Part shown: one piece after another, positions 23,646 through 32,404 of the stretch
Layout of the letters: each line of letters begins with the position of its first letter
Position numbering within the stretch: position 1 is the first letter of the stretch
Assembly (NCBI GenBank): GCA_021323415.1
Contig: JAJONM010000009.1
Span: 1 to 32,404 of the forward strand
Direction of reading: 5' to 3'
From: Rickettsiaceae bacterium
GTDB lineage: Bacteria; Pseudomonadota; Alphaproteobacteria; Rickettsiales; UBA6187
DNA: 32,404 nucleotides
The notes under the pieces: model-generated
Database searches by the model: none
Told to the model about the DNA's origin: nothing
Seen by the model: only the letters and a program-made list of their open reading frames with translations
Program-made: the position numbers and the translations under genes

Positions 23646-25058
23646 CTATTGCAACAGCGGCAATGTAACTATAAAACAGCTGCCGGCATCGGGCTCGCTT
23701 TTTACTGAAATATCTCCATTATGGGCGATGCATATTGATTTTGCGATAGAAAGACCAAGTCCGGTTCCGCCCATGTCGCGGGAGCGTGCTTTATCTATGC
23801 GGTAGAAGCGTTCAAATATCCTGTCCATATCTTCCTTTGGTATTCCTATGCCGTTATCGCTTACGATAATTTTGGCAGTATTTTCCTCGTTAATTACGTT
23901 TATGTTTATATTACCACCTGCAGGCGTATATTTGATGGCGTTATCAAGCAGGTTTACGATAATCTGTTTTAGTCTGGCCAAGTCGCCCTCTACCTTTGTT
24001 GGGTTATCGGCATTACAATTTATGGTGATATTTTTTTCGTCTGCAAGCAGGCGCATCTGTTCAATGGTAGTGCGTGCAAGTTCGGCAATATCTACTATCT
24101 GGTTTTCAATCTTAGCTTCACCAGCGTCAAGCCGGTCTATTGATAAAAGCCCTTCTGTTATTAACGATAGCCTGCTTACCTCTTCCAGTACAATCCCCAG
24201 GCGGTCCGATATTTCATATGGCAGTACCGAGTCCAAAGTTATAGACTCAAGTTCGCCACGTATCACGGTAAGCGGAGTACGCAGCTCATGAGAGGCATCA
24301 GCCGAAAAGCGACTAACTTGCTGATAGGCACTTTCAATCCTGCTTATCATTTTGTTTAGTGTTTTGGACAAAGCTTCGATATTATCGCCGCTTTTAATTG
24401 TAGGAAGGCGGTTTCTAAGGTTATTCAAAGATATTTCCTCTGCTGCATGCCGGATATTTTCAACCGGTTGTAATGATTTTCGCATTAGGAAGTATCCGCC
24501 ATATGATGTAAAAACAATCACAAATGGTAGACCGATAATCAATCCTAAAAGTAACGCATTGAGCGTTTCGTTAATTGCTTCTGTTGTTTCACCGACTTCG
24601 ATAAGGAATTTTTTACCGTTACTATCTGTAAACACGGATGACAATATTACCAGTTTGTTATTATGTGTTATTTTTACGTAACTGGTGACGGTTTCAGTAG
24701 CCGATGGTGGGTGTACCGGCTTTGGTAATACGATAGGATTAAAAATCTGGTTTTTTGGAAGCCCTGATAAGTAAAAAATACTGCCATCGGGATTACTTAT
24801 ACGCATAAAGCGGTTGTTTTCTTCAGTGGAAAATATTGATTTTATGTCAGCTATTATGGCATCTTTACCGTTTTTATTGAGAAACGCGAGTTCGGCCTTG
24901 CCTATTAGTGTTGAGCGACGAAGTAATGTATTATTCAGGGAGTTATATAGATGGTTGCTCAGTCCATAATAGGTATAGCCCCCGAAGCTCAGGCAAATTA
25001 TCGTAAGCAGGCAAGTATACCAGCTTATCAGGCGAAAATATATAGAACGGGTGTTCAT
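23646..25058 (-). CDS. Membrane histidine kinase, heavy-metal/QseC-like type
   Basis: 470 residues. The first membrane helix is about 10-32, followed by a periplasmic sensor region to about 165, a second helix about 166-190 and a HAMP domain to about 245. The H-box is SADASHELRTPLTVIRGE (His257), the N-box NLLDNAIKYTPAGG (Asn373), G1 DNGIGI (401-406), the F-box IFERFYR and G2 GGTGLGLSIAK (430-440). The form RFSADASHELRTPL is that of metal-sensing or QseC/CusS-like kinases. No Cys/His cluster that would show a metal is obvious in the sensor part. It overlaps its regulator gene by 4 bp. Confidence 0.95.
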   Translation of the reverse strand: MNTRSIYFRLISWYTCLLTIICLSFGGYTYYGLSNHLYNSLNNTLLRRSTLIGKAELAFLNKNGKDAIIADIKSIFSTEENNRFMRISNPDGSIFYLSGLPKNQIFNPIVLPKPVHPPSATETVTSYVKITHNNKLVILSSVFTDSNGKKFLIEVGETTEAINETLNALLLGLIIGLPFVIVFTSYGGYFLMRKSLQPVENIRHAAEEISLNNLRNRLPTIKSGDNIEALSKTLNKMISRIESAYQQVSRFSADASHELRTPLTVIRGELESITLDSVLPYEISDRLGIVLEEVSRLSLITEGLLSIDRLDAGEAKIENQIVDIAELARTTIEQMRLLADEKNITINCNADNPTKVEGDLARLKQIIVNLLDNAIKYTPAGGNININVINEENTAKIIVSDNGIGIPKEDMDRIFERFYRIDKARSRDMGGTGLGLSIAKSICIAHNGDISVKSEPDAGSCFIVTLPLLQ

Positions 25059-25732
25059 TCCTGACCGTCACTAATACTATAGCCTACGCCGCGCAGTGTA
25101 TGTATTATCTTATGTTGGGAATTGTCGTCTATTTTACTGCGTAACTGCCTGATGTAAACATCAACAATATTAGTTAGACCTTCAAAGCTCTGGTCCCATA
25201 CATGTTCGATGATCATAGTGCGTGATAATACCCTGCCGGCATTGAGGGCCAGGTATTCCAGTAAGCTATATTCCTTGGCGCTTAAATCTATTCTTTTACC
25301 TGCTTTTCTAACCTGGTGCGTAGTGCGGTTTATTTCGAGATCACCAATTTTCAGGAAACTGGCAGTGACTGAATTGCTGCGTTTTAACAACGATTTTACC
25401 CGTACTTCCAATTCAGCAAAGGCAAAAGGTTTGCTTAAGTAATCATCGGCGCCGGACTCGAAATGCTTTACTTTTTCTGTGATGGAATCAAGGGCGGTAA
25501 GCACAAGCACCGGCACATCATTGCCCTTGGCACGTATGCGTTTAAGTACTTCAGTACCGCTAAGCTGCGGCAGCATTATATCGAGTATTATCAGGTCATA
25601 GTTGTAATGTTCGCTAAGCTCAAGGCCGGATGATCCATCGGCGGCCTCATCAACTGCAAAACCAGCGGATTTTAATCCACGCGTTACAAAGTTACGTACT
25701 TTTTCTTCATCCTCAACGAATAATAACCGCAT
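25055..25732 (-). CDS. OmpR-family response regulator
   Basis: 225 residues from the ATG at 25732. A longer frame from 25801 adds 23 residues before the canonical start MRLLFVEDEE and is unlikely; TAGGTATC precedes the chosen ATG. The receiver has the acidic pair in FVEDEE, phospho-acceptor Asp51 (LILDIMLPQLSG), Thr79 and Lys101 (DYLSKPFAFAELE). The winged-helix DNA-binding domain (about 125-222) contains DLSAKEYSLLEYLALNAG and DVYIRQLRSKID. It probably activates genes nearby. Its kinase is the next gene, overlapping by ATGA. Confidence 0.95.
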   Translation of the reverse strand: MRLLFVEDEEKVRNFVTRGLKSAGFAVDEAADGSSGLELSEHYNYDLIILDIMLPQLSGTEVLKRIRAKGNDVPVLVLTALDSITEKVKHFESGADDYLSKPFAFAELEVRVKSLLKRSNSVTASFLKIGDLEINRTTHQVRKAGKRIDLSAKEYSLLEYLALNAGRVLSRTMIIEHVWDQSFEGLTNIVDVYIRQLRSKIDDNSQHKIIHTLRGVGYSISDGQE

Positions 25733-25874
25733 GATACCTACTGTTTGTGTACTAGAGGCTGTATTTATATACCACAATGGTAATACTGGCAACTTACTCA
25801 ATTATGAGTAAATTTTAATAAATCATTCATGCAGGTCTCATAAATCTTATCTACGCTCCATCAATAACAAAATT

Positions 25875-27662
25875 ATGGTTATTGTATTGAGCAACCATCT
25901 ACAATCAGATAGCAATCATTTAACTGCGATAAGACACTATATACTATCCAGCCAATTGGATAAAGCCAGCTCTCTTTGTATCGAAAATTCTTTATTCCTG
26001 GGTGATAGGTTAGATTTAAATTATTTTCTGGCTTTCATAGCCAGTAAGAAAAAAGAAACTAACAATATTATCTATTATTGTGAAAGAGCATTAATATTGG
26101 CTGAAAGCGGAAAAATATCCGAAGCTGATTACGCTTATATTAATGATATTGGCAACCTGTTTTTTGGATTAGGCAGGTATGTACAGGCAGAAAAATGCTT
26201 TTTAATTACATTACGTTTAAAGCCTGGCAATTACATTGCAACATATAATTTAGCGCAAGCTCTGATAAAGGTAAAAGATTACCAGAATGCATTTACATGG
26301 CTAAAAAAGGCAGAAGAAATAAATCCGTGTTTTGACGTTATATTTAATATCGGCGCATTGTTGTGTGACATAAAAAATTTTGAAATGGCAGAAGAGTATC
26401 TTAAGCGCGCTATGAAAATGAACCCAGACGATTGGGGCGTGTACCATAATTTATCTACAATTGCTCAACGGAAAGGCGAAAAAGAAAATATAATAAAATA
26501 TTGTAAAAAGGCACTTGAGCTAAATCCACGAAGTAGCATTTCCTATGCTGCGCTCGGTGAAGTTGAAAGTTATGTGTCCGACCCGGATAATAATGCCTGG
26601 ATGGAAAAAGAAGTTAAGGAGATGCTGCGTCAAGGTGGGTTTGATAATAAAGCTACGGCTGATTTTTATTATACGCTTGGGAACATATATCGCGTCAGAG
26701 GGAATTATGATGAGGCTTTTGCTAATTATACAGAGGCTAATAAGGTAAAATATGCCGTAATAACATTTAATATAAACAAGCTCCGTAGCGCAAAAGAGCG
26801 GTTTCCAGCAGCTTATGGGAAGGATATAGTCGTAGAAAAACAAGCTTTCGGCAATAAATCAACATTGCCAGGTTTTATACTTGGCATGCCACGTTCTGGC
26901 ACTACCCTTGTTGAGCAGATATTGCTGCAGCATTCTAAAGTCGGCAGTCTCGGGGAGACAAAAAATATATGGCAGACTATTATAAATAAAGAATATAAGG
27001 ATGTGACTGAAAATGGCGTGAAGATGCGTATGTTTTTTCCTGAGGTGATAAAATATTTCACCCAACAGGAAGTGCAGGATATTGCAGCGACATGCCTGAA
27101 TAATATACAGACTGTGGGTGATGGATATGCCCGTATATTTGATAAAATGCCGGAAAACTCATTTAACGTGGGCTTTATCAAAATCCTGTTTCCTAATGCT
27201 ATGATAATTAACTGCAAGCGACACCCTCTGGATATAATTGTTTCAATGTTTGAAAATAATTTTTTGGAAAGTGACTTGCCTGCTGGTATTGAGTTAATCA
27301 CTGAATATTATAAAATATATTCAAGTATCATGCAGCACTGGTACAGTGTTTTTCCAGGCCAGATATATGATAATTACTACGAGGAACTGGTCTATAACCA
27401 AGAAGAGAAAAGCAGAAAACTGATTGCTGCCTGTAGTTTGGAATGGGAGGAGGACTGCCTTCGGTTTTATAACAGTAAAAGATTGGTAACTACTGCCAGT
27501 AAATTACAGGTTAAGCAGCCAATATATAAAAAGTCTGTTTTCCGCTGGATGAATTACGATCGCCATCTTGGCTTTGCTAAAGAAATGCTTTGTGATGAAA
27601 TTGTTGCCTATGAACGTGAAATAGCTTCACGGGTGCCTGAGTTGGATTTGTGCCTAGGGTAG
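25875..27662 (+). CDS. TPR-domain sulfotransferase
   Basis: 595 residues. Residues about 15-310 are tetratricopeptide repeats (for example GRYVQAEKCFLITLRLKPGN, AEEYLKRAMKMNPDD and YCKKALELNPRSS). From about 330 comes a sulfotransferase domain. Its 5'-phosphosulfate loop is GMPRSGTTLVEQ (337-348) and its 3'-phosphate site is KRHPLDIIVSMF (448-459), the two PAPS-binding motifs of the family. Later YDNYYEELVYNQEEK is typical of the same group. It has no signal peptide. It is divergent from the two-component pair and converges with the Pse genes after a 22 bp gap, so a role in modifying surface sugars or a protein is possible. The acceptor is unknown. Confidence 0.92.
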   Translation: MVIVLSNHLQSDSNHLTAIRHYILSSQLDKASSLCIENSLFLGDRLDLNYFLAFIASKKKETNNIIYYCERALILAESGKISEADYAYINDIGNLFFGLGRYVQAEKCFLITLRLKPGNYIATYNLAQALIKVKDYQNAFTWLKKAEEINPCFDVIFNIGALLCDIKNFEMAEEYLKRAMKMNPDDWGVYHNLSTIAQRKGEKENIIKYCKKALELNPRSSISYAALGEVESYVSDPDNNAWMEKEVKEMLRQGGFDNKATADFYYTLGNIYRVRGNYDEAFANYTEANKVKYAVITFNINKLRSAKERFPAAYGKDIVVEKQAFGNKSTLPGFILGMPRSGTTLVEQILLQHSKVGSLGETKNIWQTIINKEYKDVTENGVKMRMFFPEVIKYFTQQEVQDIAATCLNNIQTVGDGYARIFDKMPENSFNVGFIKILFPNAMIINCKRHPLDIIVSMFENNFLESDLPAGIELITEYYKIYSSIMQHWYSVFPGQIYDNYYEELVYNQEEKSRKLIAACSLEWEEDCLRFYNSKRLVTTASKLQVKQPIYKKSVFRWMNYDRHLGFAKEMLCDEIVAYEREIASRVPELDLCLG

Positions 27663-27684
27663 CATTCCGAATCAATATTTAACC

Positions 27685-28740
27685 TTAAGCAATATCTTCC
27701 AAACTAAGCGGTTTACCCTTTGGTAAATTATTTGCTGCCTTTTTACCCATTAAAGTATCATAATGTTTCGGTGGAAGGCCGAGACCCGGACGGATGGCGC
27801 GAACGTTTTCCGGTGAGAAGGACTCTCCCTGTTTTATATCTTTTACCACATAAAGTGAGCGGCGGAAAATGCGGCTTTTTTCTTCGGCTTTTGAGGTGCC
27901 ATAAGTTACTTTGCCAAGACTTTGCCAGGCACGCTCGGTTTCTTCTACCAGACTTTTTAGTTCATGTGGTTCCAATGAAAATGCGGAATCAACGCCGCCA
28001 TCGGAACGTTTTAATGTGAAGTGTTTTTCAATAACTGAAGCGCCAAATGCTACGCTTGCAACTGCAACGCCGATACCGTGCGTGTGGTCGGAAAGGCCGA
28101 TTTGCACATCGAATAAGTCGCGCATGTGTGGGATGGTTACTATATTACTGTTTTCAGGCGAGGCAGGGTAGGTGCTGGTGCATTTAAGCAGGATTAGATC
28201 TTTACAGCCAGCGGCTTTTGCTGCATCTACTGATTCCTGTAATTCTTCTGCTGTTGCCATACCAGTTGAAATAATCATTGGCTTGCCTGTTGATGCAACT
28301 TTTCTGATTAGGGGTATATCGGTATTTTCAAATGAAGCTATTTTATAGCATGGAACATTTAAGCTCTCTAAGAAATCAACGGCAGTAGCATCAAAAGGAG
28401 AGCTAAAGCCAATCATGCCAAGTTGTTTGGCTTTCTCAAATATAGGTTTGTGCCATTCCCATGGGGTGTGCGCTTCTTTGTAGAGGTCGTATAAGGAGTT
28501 GCCTTTCCATAATGAACCTTCATCGCTGATAAAGAATTCGCCTTTTTCAATGTCGATAGTCATGGTATCGGCAGTGTAGGTCTGGATTTTGAGGGCGTGA
28601 GCACCTGCTGCAGCGGCGGCTTCTACGATTTCGAGTGCGCGGTCTAATGACTGGTTGTGGTTGCCGGACATTTCAGCGATGATAAATGGTGCGTGACCTT
28701 CACCTATTGTTCTACCGACAATGTTGATTTCTTTTTTCAT
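27685..28740 (-). CDS. pseI: Pseudaminic acid synthase
   Basis: 351 residues. Condenses 2,4-diacetamido-2,4,6-trideoxy-L-altrose with phosphoenolpyruvate to give pseudaminic acid. The NeuB-type TIM barrel (1-280) has IIAEMSGNHNQSLDRA, FSSPFDATAVDFLE, KIASFEN, STGMATAEEL and EKHFTLKRSDGGVDSAFSLE. The SAF antifreeze-like domain follows (about 290-351, with RRSLYVVKDIKQGE and IRPGLGLPP). The GVDSAFSLEP wording and the neighbours favour PseI over sialic or legionaminic acid synthases. It begins directly after the stop of the pseG-pseH gene. Confidence 0.93.
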   Translation of the reverse strand: MKKEINIVGRTIGEGHAPFIIAEMSGNHNQSLDRALEIVEAAAAAGAHALKIQTYTADTMTIDIEKGEFFISDEGSLWKGNSLYDLYKEAHTPWEWHKPIFEKAKQLGMIGFSSPFDATAVDFLESLNVPCYKIASFENTDIPLIRKVASTGKPMIISTGMATAEELQESVDAAKAAGCKDLILLKCTSTYPASPENSNIVTIPHMRDLFDVQIGLSDHTHGIGVAVASVAFGASVIEKHFTLKRSDGGVDSAFSLEPHELKSLVEETERAWQSLGKVTYGTSKAEEKSRIFRRSLYVVKDIKQGESFSPENVRAIRPGLGLPPKHYDTLMGKKAANNLPKGKPLSLEDIA

Positions 28741-30282
28741 TTAACTAACCGTTTCATCTAAAATTTTTTTAAAATATGTTTTGTTATTACTGTCAGATTC
28801 TTCCGCAGGCCTGACATTAAACCCAAGTTTAAAGTGCAGTTTTATGCTTGCTAAGTTGTTGTTAAATACATCTGCATTTATTACTTTAAGACCAAGTTCT
28901 TTGTAGGCGTATACGAGAGATTTTAGACACATCCTGGTTCCTGTACCTTTCTGCGTATTCTCTTCCCCTATGTAAAATCCCCATCTGGCTTCTCTTTTTT
29001 CCTTATTAATATCATTAAAACAGACAACACCAATAGGCTTGCCGTTTTCTTCATAAATAAAGTACATATCATTTTTGGAAACTAAAACTTTATTTAACCA
29101 TGCTTCATGTTGTTCTGGTTTTATAATCTCTTTATTAGTCATGCATAAGCGTACCCTATCTGAGTTGCGCCATTTTAATATCATTTGTGAATCTTTGGGT
29201 GTTAATAAACGCAAAGTACGATTATCTGCTTTCTCTGCGTTAAGCATTGCCTTTACTACCCTATATGCCCCTTTTCCATCTATAATCTCTTTACCTTGGG
29301 AAAATACTTTTTTTCGCCATTGTTTATCATAAATAGCCATATTTAACAGGGCTTTAAAGTTTTCTGTTTCAAAAAGTCCTTTGTAATATTTTACCAGGTC
29401 TTGATTTACAAGGGATTCGCAAATTTCTATCTGGTTATCTGCAATCGCGATAACAACAGAAGGCAAGCCCATTGCGAGGCGCTCCCAACTGGTTGACCCG
29501 CCTGCGCCTATAAATAAATCAGATTCTTCCATTAGTCTTGCCATATAATTTATCTGGCAATGAAAATTAAAATTCTTATTTTGGGTGGATAGTTCCTTTA
29601 TTGATTCATTATGTTTATTTGTTTTGCCCACAACAACATCTATGGTGATATTTTTATATGTAGGGTCAGTGAGTACTTCTAGGATTTTACCTGTAAAATT
29701 ATCTGGGTCGCTGCCACCGAAAGATATAAGGATTTTTTGTACTTTATCATTAAACTCTGACCTTTTTCCTAGCGAAAATTCTTCGCGCAGTAAGGCATAT
29801 TCCGGGCCTAAAAGTTGTTTGCATTTTTCCGGGATAAGGCCTTTATAACGTGCACTAGCATTAATATAGAAATTCTGGTCTAGCAGAAAATCGCAATTAT
29901 GCTTGCGGTTGGCAAGGTCATCGATAACCAATATGTTTTTTACAGCGAGCCGCAAAATTTCTTCCCATTTACTATCAATTGAATAATGGTCAATAATTAG
30001 CCAATCTGCATTTTTTATGATTTTTAAAGTGGTATTTGCATCCGTATCTGCTTCTTGGGGCGAAAAAATTCTTCCTGCCTTTACCGGACCAACATCTTCT
30101 GGAAGGAAGTGAACATTAATACCGTTTGCTGTTATGACAGTTGCTAAATCTTTTGAGGAACTGTTGCATATAAAAGTAATATTAGCATTGTGCTTTTTTA
30201 TTTCAGAGGCAAGTGTAAGACAGCGCATAACATGGCCTATACCGATATTTGCGTCCCCATCTGTCCTGAAGTAAATGTTCAT
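28741..30282 (-). CDS. pseG/pseH: PseG-PseH fusion: UDP-sugar hydrolase plus N-acetyltransferase
   Basis: 513 residues carrying two consecutive Pse-pathway activities. Residues 1-345 are PseG, which removes UDP from the diacetamido-trideoxy-altrose nucleotide, with the start RTDGDANIGIGHVMRCLTLA (His17), the word SFGGSDPDNFTG and IGAGGSTSWERLAMGLPS. Residues about 352-510 are a GNAT acetyltransferase of the PseH type (TLRLLTPKDSQMILKWRNSD, WGFYIGEENTQKGTGTRMC, NNLASIKLHFKLGF), which acetylates the 4-amino group. In Campylobacter and Helicobacter these are separate genes. The start overlaps pseC by 4 bp. Confidence 0.93.
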   Translation of the reverse strand: MNIYFRTDGDANIGIGHVMRCLTLASEIKKHNANITFICNSSSKDLATVITANGINVHFLPEDVGPVKAGRIFSPQEADTDANTTLKIIKNADWLIIDHYSIDSKWEEILRLAVKNILVIDDLANRKHNCDFLLDQNFYINASARYKGLIPEKCKQLLGPEYALLREEFSLGKRSEFNDKVQKILISFGGSDPDNFTGKILEVLTDPTYKNITIDVVVGKTNKHNESIKELSTQNKNFNFHCQINYMARLMEESDLFIGAGGSTSWERLAMGLPSVVIAIADNQIEICESLVNQDLVKYYKGLFETENFKALLNMAIYDKQWRKKVFSQGKEIIDGKGAYRVVKAMLNAEKADNRTLRLLTPKDSQMILKWRNSDRVRLCMTNKEIIKPEQHEAWLNKVLVSKNDMYFIYEENGKPIGVVCFNDINKEKREARWGFYIGEENTQKGTGTRMCLKSLVYAYKELGLKVINADVFNNNLASIKLHFKLGFNVRPAEESDSNNKTYFKKILDETVS

Positions 30283-31433
30283 GATACCAAAGAATTTTTT
30301 ATGGTTTGCACAACATAATCCTGCTCTTGATCTTTCATAGATGAAAATAATGGAATAGATATTGCGCCGCTATAATATTTTTCGGCATTAGGGAAATCAC
30401 CAGGTTTAAAGCCTAGTTTGCTATAATAAGGTTGTAGATGGATTGGAATATAATGGACATTTACACCGATCCCAGCGGCGCGTAGCTTATCGAAAATTTC
30501 TTTGCGTAAGTCTGTTTTTGTTAGCTGGATTACATAAATATGCCACGCGCTGCTATTATCTGCAGGGGGTAATAACAAAGGCAGGCCTGATAGAAGTTCA
30601 GTGTAACGCTCTGCAAGTTGTCTTCTGCGGCTGATAAACTGGGTTAGGCGTTTCATCTGGCTGGTGCCAAGGGCGGATTGGATATCAGTTATGCGGTAGT
30701 TAAAGCCAAGGTCAATCTGCTCGTAATACCATGCGCCATGGGGATCATTTTGCATAAGTGATTTGTCGCGTGTGATGCCGTGCGTCCTAAGAAGGCGGAG
30801 TTTTTCGGCCAGGGCATTATCTTCAGTCATTATCATGCCTCCTTCGCCGGTGGCGATGGATTTTACCGGATGAAAGCTGAAGGTTGTGGCCACACTATAC
30901 TGACCACTTCCGACATGTTTATTGTTTTTATAAGAAGCGCCAAGGGCATGGGCGGAATCCTCAATAACAGCAAATTTATATTGCTTTGAAAGCTTTGATA
31001 TTGCTTCCATATCACAGGTGCGGCCTGAAAAATGAACTACTATCAGGGCTTTGGGTAATTGGCCATTTTTTTCGGATTGTTCAAGTTTTTCGGTTAATTT
31101 ATCAATGTCGATATTTGCTGTTGATGGGTTGCAATCAACAAAATCAATAGATGCACCAACATATAACGCGCAGTTTGAGGAGGCCACGAAACTAATTGGA
31201 GATGTCCAAACAAAATCTCCCTTGCCTATACCTAGCGCAAGCAATACAAGGTGCAAAGCGGTTGTACCGTTTGATACCGCTATAGCGTTACGTGCATCGC
31301 AAAATTGTTTAACTGATGTCTCAAATTGTTCAATGGCAGGGCCTTGGGTAAGGAAATTTGAACGCAAAACGGAAGCTACCGCTGCAATGTCTTCTTCGCT
31401 TATGTCCTGGCGGCTATATGGAATGTTTTGCAT
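30279..31433 (-). CDS. pseC: UDP-4-amino-4,6-dideoxy-N-acetyl-beta-L-altrosamine transaminase
   Basis: 384 residues, a PLP-dependent aminotransferase of the DegT/DnrJ/EryC1 family. The PLP lysine is Lys191 in FSFHPVKSIATGEGGM. Asp159 in VIEDSAHALGA contacts the cofactor ring. SNGTTALHL (54-62) is the phosphate-binding segment. It makes the 4-amino sugar that PseH then acetylates. It is the first gene of the run; pseB, which would make its substrate, is not in the window. It is divergent, across 123 bp, from a gene on the + strand. Confidence 0.94.
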   Translation of the reverse strand: MQNIPYSRQDISEEDIAAVASVLRSNFLTQGPAIEQFETSVKQFCDARNAIAVSNGTTALHLVLLALGIGKGDFVWTSPISFVASSNCALYVGASIDFVDCNPSTANIDIDKLTEKLEQSEKNGQLPKALIVVHFSGRTCDMEAISKLSKQYKFAVIEDSAHALGASYKNNKHVGSGQYSVATTFSFHPVKSIATGEGGMIMTEDNALAEKLRLLRTHGITRDKSLMQNDPHGAWYYEQIDLGFNYRITDIQSALGTSQMKRLTQFISRRRQLAERYTELLSGLPLLLPPADNSSAWHIYVIQLTKTDLRKEIFDKLRAAGIGVNVHYIPIHLQPYYSKLGFKPGDFPNAEKYYSGAISIPLFSSMKDQEQDYVVQTIKNSLVS

Positions 31434-31556
31434 TTTATTGGCCTAATTTTTTTCAATGTTGGCAATTGCAAGGCTTTGGTTTAAGAATGTTCTGCCGGAG
31501 AAGAAAAATGCGCGCATCGGTTACCTATAAATTAATACATATTCAATAATATAAAA

Positions 31557-32404
31557 ATGTCGATAAGTGAAGTATTAAGGAAAGCTTTTTTCTACGATAA
31601 ATGGGATATTGGCGTTTATTATGGTTCTGTTGAATCGTTTATGGGGTCTGATTCACTGAGTAAGGTAAAATGGGTACAGAAACACAACAAATACAGCTTT
31701 GTCGCTGACCCATTTATTGTACAGGAAGATGGTAGCTTGAGAATAATGGGGGAATATTTCAATTATTTCTCATCAAAAGGGAAAATTGTTGAACTGGCCG
31801 ATAGCTACACAAAAACAATAATTGAAGAAAATTATCATCTTTCCTATCCTCACATGTTCGAATATGAAGGCGAAAAATATTGTGTACCAGAAGGTAGCGT
31901 GGCTGGGGACATTAAATTATACAAATATAACAATAGCAAATTCGTATATCAAAAACCACTTATCAGCAATTTCGCAGGAGTAGATAACACCCTGTTATAC
32001 TATAATAATAAATGGTGGATGTTCTGCACAAAATCTTCTGCTGCTAATAGCGATTTATATATTTTTCATTCAGATAGCCCAATATCCGGCTGGCAACCGC
32101 ATAAAAAAAATCCTGTGAAGATAGATGTGGCTTCTGCAAGGCCTGCGGGTGATTTTTTTATTATGAATGGAGAGCTTTACCGCCCATCACAGAACTGCAG
32201 CAAAACATATGGTGGTTCGCTTGTAATAAATAAGGTTACAAGGCTGGATGAGGATGTATTTTCCGAAGAGTTGGTGTCAGAAATTATGCCTGATAAATCA
32301 TCACAATATCCAGATGGCATCCACACAATATCAATAGGAAAAAAAGTTATAGTTGTGGATGGAAAAAGGTTAGAATTCTCGTTGCTTAATCCGTTATTTA
32401 TATT
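31557..32404 (+). CDS. Propeller-domain protein like GINT1 N-terminal domain (truncated by window edge)
   Basis: An open frame from ATG 31557 to the window end gives 282 residues with no stop. The words SFVADPFIV, YHLSYPHMFEYEGEKYCVPE and VDNTLLYYNNKWWMFCTKSS match the blades of the five-bladed propeller found in glucosamine inositolphosphorylceramide transferase N-termini and in bacterial proteins where it accompanies formyl- or glycosyltransferase domains. A second, catalytic domain may lie beyond the edge. There is no signal peptide. It stands beside the Pse genes, so a role in carbohydrate decoration is likely but not shown. Confidence 0.75.
   Translation, partial: MSISEVLRKAFFYDKWDIGVYYGSVESFMGSDSLSKVKWVQKHNKYSFVADPFIVQEDGSLRIMGEYFNYFSSKGKIVELADSYTKTIIEENYHLSYPHMFEYEGEKYCVPEGSVAGDIKLYKYNNSKFVYQKPLISNFAGVDNTLLYYNNKWWMFCTKSSAANSDLYIFHSDSPISGWQPHKKNPVKIDVASARPAGDFFIMNGELYRPSQNCSKTYGGSLVINKVTRLDEDVFSEELVSEIMPDKSSQYPDGIHTISIGKKVIVVDGKRLEFSLLNPLFI

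Noticed and set aside
31358-31549. 63-codon + strand ORF in the pseC upstream spacer
   Set aside because: It mostly overlaps the start of pseC on the other strand and has no ribosome-binding site or recognisable content.

Overview
The window is AT-rich bacterial chromosome and reads as an alphaproteobacterium. Grounds are the rimP-nusA-infB-rbfA-truB-rpsO-pnp order, two perfect TTAA-N7-TTAA sites (the form bound by CtrA), a flagellar export gene pair, and palindromic repeats, one of them inserted in frame inside a gene as in Rickettsia. No transposase, integrase, phage gene or CRISPR array is visible. The species cannot be fixed from the sequence.

Layout. 1-2224 (+): the tail of an unknown protein, a Nit-type amidase, an unknown acidic-tailed protein and endonuclease III. 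2398-5877 (+): a very long secreted repeat protein, separated from the next block by a palindromic element. 6145-10087 (-): a tight seven-gene operon running from a membrane histidine kinase through two receiver proteins, a soluble kinase and a small helical protein to fliO and fliP. 10293-11118 (+): a CheY-like regulator and a secreted protein with a duplicated three-cysteine unit. 11125-12981 (-): an operon of five paralogous small lipoproteins with a 42-residue, very basic protein between the third and fourth, driven by a consensus sigma-70 promoter. This is the least explained block and the best candidate for an undescribed system.

13214-22045 (+): the transcription/translation core (RimP, NusA, IF-2, RbfA, TruB, S15, PNPase). 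ylxR is missing between nusA and infB, where a long RNA hairpin lies instead, and truB carries a 30-codon palindromic insertion. 22046-22951 has no convincing gene but is rich in structure: a terminator, a many-armed palindromic element, an extended -10 promoter, a nested palindrome and a REP-like hairpin. 22952-23405 (+): an HPt-like protein lacking the phospho-accepting histidine, then tRNA-Pro(TGG), whose 3' end is repeated 178 bp downstream.

23646-25732 (-): an OmpR/heavy-metal-type two-component pair. 25875-27662 (+): a TPR-sulfotransferase. 27685-31433 (-): pseC, a pseG-pseH fusion and pseI, three steps of pseudaminic acid synthesis; pseB and pseF are not in the window. 31557-end (+): a truncated gene resembling the propeller domain of glucosamine/formyl-transferase-associated proteins. 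With the flagellar genes, the last part suggests a surface or flagellin glycosylation locus.
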